Assembly: GCA_963526495.1 (NCBI GenBank)
Contig: CAURNT010000027.1
Coordinates: 1 to 17,261, forward strand
Direction: 5' to 3'
Length of the DNA: 17,261 nt
Source: CAURNT01 sp963526495
GTDB lineage: Bacteria > Fusobacteriota > Fusobacteriia > Fusobacteriales > Leptotrichiaceae
Positions 15,258 through 17,261 of this stretch are shown here, one piece after another (within the stretch, counting starts at the first letter, position 1; every line of letters starts with the position of its first letter). A model generated the notes under the pieces. It saw nothing but the letters and a program-made list of their open reading frames with translations, ran no database searches and was not told where the DNA came from. Made by a program: the position numbers and the translations under genes.

Positions 15258-15286
15258 ATTATAACTATAATAGAAATATTTTTCAA
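15258..15286 (-). promoter_or_regulatory. sigma-70 promoter for the 871-aa adhesin
   Basis: Minus strand: TTGAAA (15281-15286), 17-bp spacer, TATAAT (15258-15263), giving a start near 15251 and a leader of about 27 bases. A second TATAAT at 15246-15251 lacks a matching -35. Unlike the other adhesin promoter, there is no homopolymer in the spacer. Confidence 0.72.
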
Positions 15287-15474
15287 TATATTAAATTGAT
15301 TATTTTATTTCAAAATAAAATGTTTTAAAATAATAAACAAAATAGAATAAAAGTAAATAAATATGGTAGTTAAATTAAAATTTTAAAATTAAAAAAGATT
15401 AATTTATTTTATATTTTAAAAAAAATATATTACACTCTTAAATTTTGGTTTTAAAAAATAATTATGATATAATA

Positions 15475-15502
15475 TTGACATAGGTTAAATGTATATTATA
15501 AT
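15475..15502 (+). promoter_or_regulatory. sigma-70 promoter for the Fic-fold gene
   Basis: TTGACA (15475-15480), 16-bp spacer, TATAAT (15497-15502); both boxes are full consensus. The start would be near 15509, about 30 bases before the ATG. Confidence 0.8.
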
Positions 15503-15538
15503 CTTAAATAATTTATAAAATAAAAGGGGGAAATTAAA

Positions 15539-16189
15539 ATGTATAAAATAGGCTTGAATAACGCTTTATTTATTCTAAACTATATGTTTGAAGAACTAAT
15601 ATATGATATTTCTTTAACAGAAGGAAATCAAATGACATTATTAGAAACTGCTCATACCTTATCTGGAAAAGCACCTAAAAATGCACGTATTAAAGATGTT
15701 ATATTAATCACAAATTTAAAAAAGGGGTTTGATTATATCTTAAATAAAATTAAAGAAAACAATTTTTATTTTAATAAAGACACTTTTTGCACAGTAAATA
15801 GATTAGTTGCAAGTAATGATAATTTTGATAATTTAGGTGGTTTTAGACGTTATAATATAAAAATAACAGGTACAAAACATACTGGTATTGAAGTAGAAAA
15901 TTTAGATATTAGTTTTTTTGAAACTATAAATAAATATCACGATGATAAAAGAGAAGGTATAAAAATCATAGATTTATTTTTAAATTTGTGTAAAAACCAA
16001 TATTTTGGAGATAGAAACAAAAGAACTGCACAACTTATAATGTGTGGACTTCTTATTTTAAATGGATATGCTCCTTTTTCAATTAACTTTAAAGATATTG
16101 AATATTCAAAAGACTTAGTAAATTTTTATGATGATGAAAACAAAAAAGATATTATACTTAAAAAACTTTTAGATAAACAAAAAAAATAA
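15539..16189 (+). CDS. Fic-fold protein with altered active-site motif
   Basis: A 216-aa protein. The N-terminal SLTEGN (25-30) and following LLETAHTLSGKAP match the EGN helix region of Fic proteins, where the Glu of class II enzymes blocks ATP. GGFRRYNIKITGTKH (100-114) matches the conserved flap region. The active-site loop QYFGDRNKRTA (154-164) aligns with HxFxDxNKRTA, but the catalytic His is Gln154 and the Ala/Gly after Asp is Arg159. Fic enzymes typically transfer AMP to target hydroxyls and need that His, so canonical AMPylation is doubtful; another activity or a regulatory role is possible. No signal peptide is seen and no small antitoxin gene is adjacent. The gene is monocistronic with AAAGGGGG 8 bases before the ATG. 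Confidence 0.82.
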   Translation: MYKIGLNNALFILNYMFEELIYDISLTEGNQMTLLETAHTLSGKAPKNARIKDVILITNLKKGFDYILNKIKENNFYFNKDTFCTVNRLVASNDNFDNLGGFRRYNIKITGTKHTGIEVENLDISFFETINKYHDDKREGIKIIDLFLNLCKNQYFGDRNKRTAQLIMCGLLILNGYAPFSINFKDIEYSKDLVNFYDDENKKDIILKKLLDKQKK

Positions 16190-16298
16190 CAAAAAAATTT
16201 TTAGAGGAATAAATTAAAAATCTTTAAATAAATAACGACAAATTTTAAATCTAATTTTTTACTTATATACCATATAAAAATTATATAAATATATTATA

Positions 16299-16327
16299 TT
16301 GACAAAATAATTTAATTTAGATATAAC
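16299..16327 (+). promoter_or_regulatory. sigma-70 promoter for the second YwqK/MORN repeat protein
   Basis: TTGACA (16299-16304), 17-bp spacer, TATAAC (16322-16327). The TTGACAAA start, spacer length, TTAATAAAT leader stretch and distance to the ATG all match the promoter at 9823, suggesting the gene was duplicated together with its control region. The rest of the 184-bp gap shows only A/T runs and no confident terminator. Confidence 0.8.
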
Positions 16328-16373
16328 ATTATTGAAATTAATAAATTAATTATTTTAAAAGGAGGAAAATAAA

Positions 16374-17261
16374 ATGAAAAAGTTATTATTATTTTTAATT
16401 TGTTTAACATCATTAAATTCTTTAGCACAAGTATTTAAATATGAAGATGAAAGTAAATTAATAGTTAAAGTTGTAGATAATAAAAAAGAAGGAACTTATA
16501 AAAGATATTATAAAACAGGAGAACTACTAGAAAAAGGTACTTATAAAAACGGAGAATTAGATGGACCATTTAAAACTTATTACAAAACTGGGAAACTTAA
16601 AGAAGAAGGTACTTATAAAAACGGAGAATTAGATGGACCATTTAAAACTTATTACAAAACTGGGAAACTTAACCAAGAAGGAATTTATAAAAACGGAGAA
16701 TTAGATGGACCAATTAAACGTTATTATGAATCAGGTTCCCTTATGGTAGAAGGAATTTATAAAAACGGAGAATTAGATGGACCACTTAAAACTTATTATG
16801 AATCAGGTGCCCTTATGGGAGAAGAAATTTATAAAAATGAAGAATTAGATGGAGTATCTAAAACTTATTATGAATCAGGTGTACTTCAAGAAGAAGAAAT
16901 TTATAAAAACGATGTAAAAGATGGACCATTTAAAACTTATTATGAATCAGGTGTACTTCAGGTAGAAGGAATTTATAAAAATGGAAAATCAAATGGACCA
17001 TTTAAAACTTATTATGAATCAGGTGTACTTCAGGAAGAAAGAATTTATAAAAATGGAAGATCAGATGGACCATTTAAAACTTATTATGAATCAGGTGTAC
17101 TTCAGGAAGAAAGAATTTATAAAAACGGAGAATTAGATGGACCATTTAAAACTTATTACGAAACTGGGAAACTTAACGAAGAAGGAAACTATAAAAATGA
17201 TGTAAAAGATGGACCATTTAAAACTTATTACGAAACTGGGGAAATTAAAGAAAAAGGAAAT
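16374..17261 (+). CDS. Secreted YwqK/MORN-type repeat protein, partial (C-terminus beyond window)
   Basis: The frame is open from ATG 16374 (GGAGG 8 bases upstream) to the last base, 296 codons with no stop. A signal peptide (MKKLLLFLICLTSLNSLAQ) is followed by FKYEDESKLIVKVVDNKKEG, colinear with the FKYDNGDRLIVDIVNGKKEG of the paralogue at 9897. Ten consecutive 24-residue units then run from residue 55 to 294, with consensus GIYKNGELDGPFKTYYESGxLxEE, and more may follow. The YKNGxxDGPxKxYYxxG pattern is that of YwqK/MORN-type repeats, which form repetitive beta-hairpin rods or sheets. The signal peptide suggests a periplasmic or surface location, unlike the cytosolic antitoxin role usually attached to the YwqK name. 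The function is unknown to me. Confidence 0.88.
   Translation, partial: MKKLLLFLICLTSLNSLAQVFKYEDESKLIVKVVDNKKEGTYKRYYKTGELLEKGTYKNGELDGPFKTYYKTGKLKEEGTYKNGELDGPFKTYYKTGKLNQEGIYKNGELDGPIKRYYESGSLMVEGIYKNGELDGPLKTYYESGALMGEEIYKNEELDGVSKTYYESGVLQEEEIYKNDVKDGPFKTYYESGVLQVEGIYKNGKSNGPFKTYYESGVLQEERIYKNGRSDGPFKTYYESGVLQEERIYKNGELDGPFKTYYETGKLNEEGNYKNDVKDGPFKTYYETGEIKEKGN
16536..17261 (+). repeat. 72-bp in-frame tandem DNA repeats
   Basis: Ten units of exactly 72 bp (24 codons) begin at 16536 and run to 17255, with a partial unit at the edge. The first two units differ at only two bases. GATGGACCATTTAAAACTTA recurs in most units, and sub-blocks are shared between non-adjacent units, suggesting repeated duplication and gene conversion. 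The array probably continues beyond the window. Confidence 0.92.

Larger units (their letters stand above)
15225..15538. other. Divergent intergenic region between adhesin and Fic genes
   Basis: A 314-bp, extremely A+T-rich gap carrying the promoter of the 871-aa adhesin gene on the left and that of the Fic-fold gene on the right. The central part (about 15290-15470) consists of A and T runs; I see no open frame with a Shine-Dalgarno, no RNA gene and no clear operator-like inverted repeat. Confidence 0.7.

Noticed and set aside
15290..15470. Small gene or RNA in the gap between adhesin and Fic genes
   Set aside because: The stretch is A/T runs with no start site, no stable structure and no open frame of note.
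16190..16270. Terminator after the Fic-fold gene
   Set aside because: Only weak A/T inverted matches such as AAATTA/TAATTT are present, with no stable stem followed by a T run.

Overview
The window is strongly A+T-rich and splits into two parts. Bases 1-9711 carry a compact minus-strand block of twelve housekeeping and metabolic genes. Bases 9712-17261 carry a looser surface-protein region with genes on both strands. Low GC, YadA-type trimeric autotransporters with a coiled coil after the barrel, secreted YwqK/MORN-type repeat proteins and a HemZ-type radical SAM enzyme together suggest a Fusobacteriota member, most likely Leptotrichiaceae (Streptobacillus- or Sneathia-like). The taxon is inferred from gene style, not from a marker gene.

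The minus-strand block reads, in transcription order: uppP (undecaprenyl-PP phosphatase), thyA, folA (DHFR), folD, hemZ-like radical SAM enzyme, a membrane-anchored protein with two ComEA-like helix-hairpin-helix units, a two-helix membrane protein of unknown function, an HSL-type alpha/beta hydrolase, proline iminopeptidase (pip), a Cof-type HAD phosphatase, adk and map. From uppP to the HAD gene the genes overlap by 4-20 bp or are 1-8 bp apart, so they are probably one operon from an extended -10 promoter at about 9739. ThyA makes dihydrofolate, DHFR reduces it, and FolD interconverts the one-carbon forms. adk-map has its own consensus promoter, with the -35 inside the 3' end of the HAD gene. 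Just after map, a further minus-strand promoter would start a transcript whose first 70 bases are a tandem 35-bp repeat, cut by the window edge.

The surface region holds two trimeric autotransporter adhesins on the minus strand (629 and 871 aa), two paralogous signal-peptide YwqK/MORN-type repeat proteins on the plus strand (about 200 aa, and at least 296 aa running off the right edge), and a Fic-fold protein whose motif has Gln in place of the catalytic His. Each gene has a recognisable promoter. Two strong terminators are visible: one bidirectional hairpin between the first repeat protein and the 629-aa adhesin, and one after the 871-aa adhesin.

The most notable signal is a run of nine G (minus strand) filling most of the 16-bp spacer between a TTGACA -35 and a TATAAT -10 in front of the 629-aa adhesin. 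In such an A+T-rich genome this looks like a slipped-strand, phase-variable promoter. Other points are the coiled-coil tails after the barrel in both adhesins, the colinear promoters of the two repeat-protein paralogues, their near-identical in-frame DNA repeats, and the altered Fic motif.
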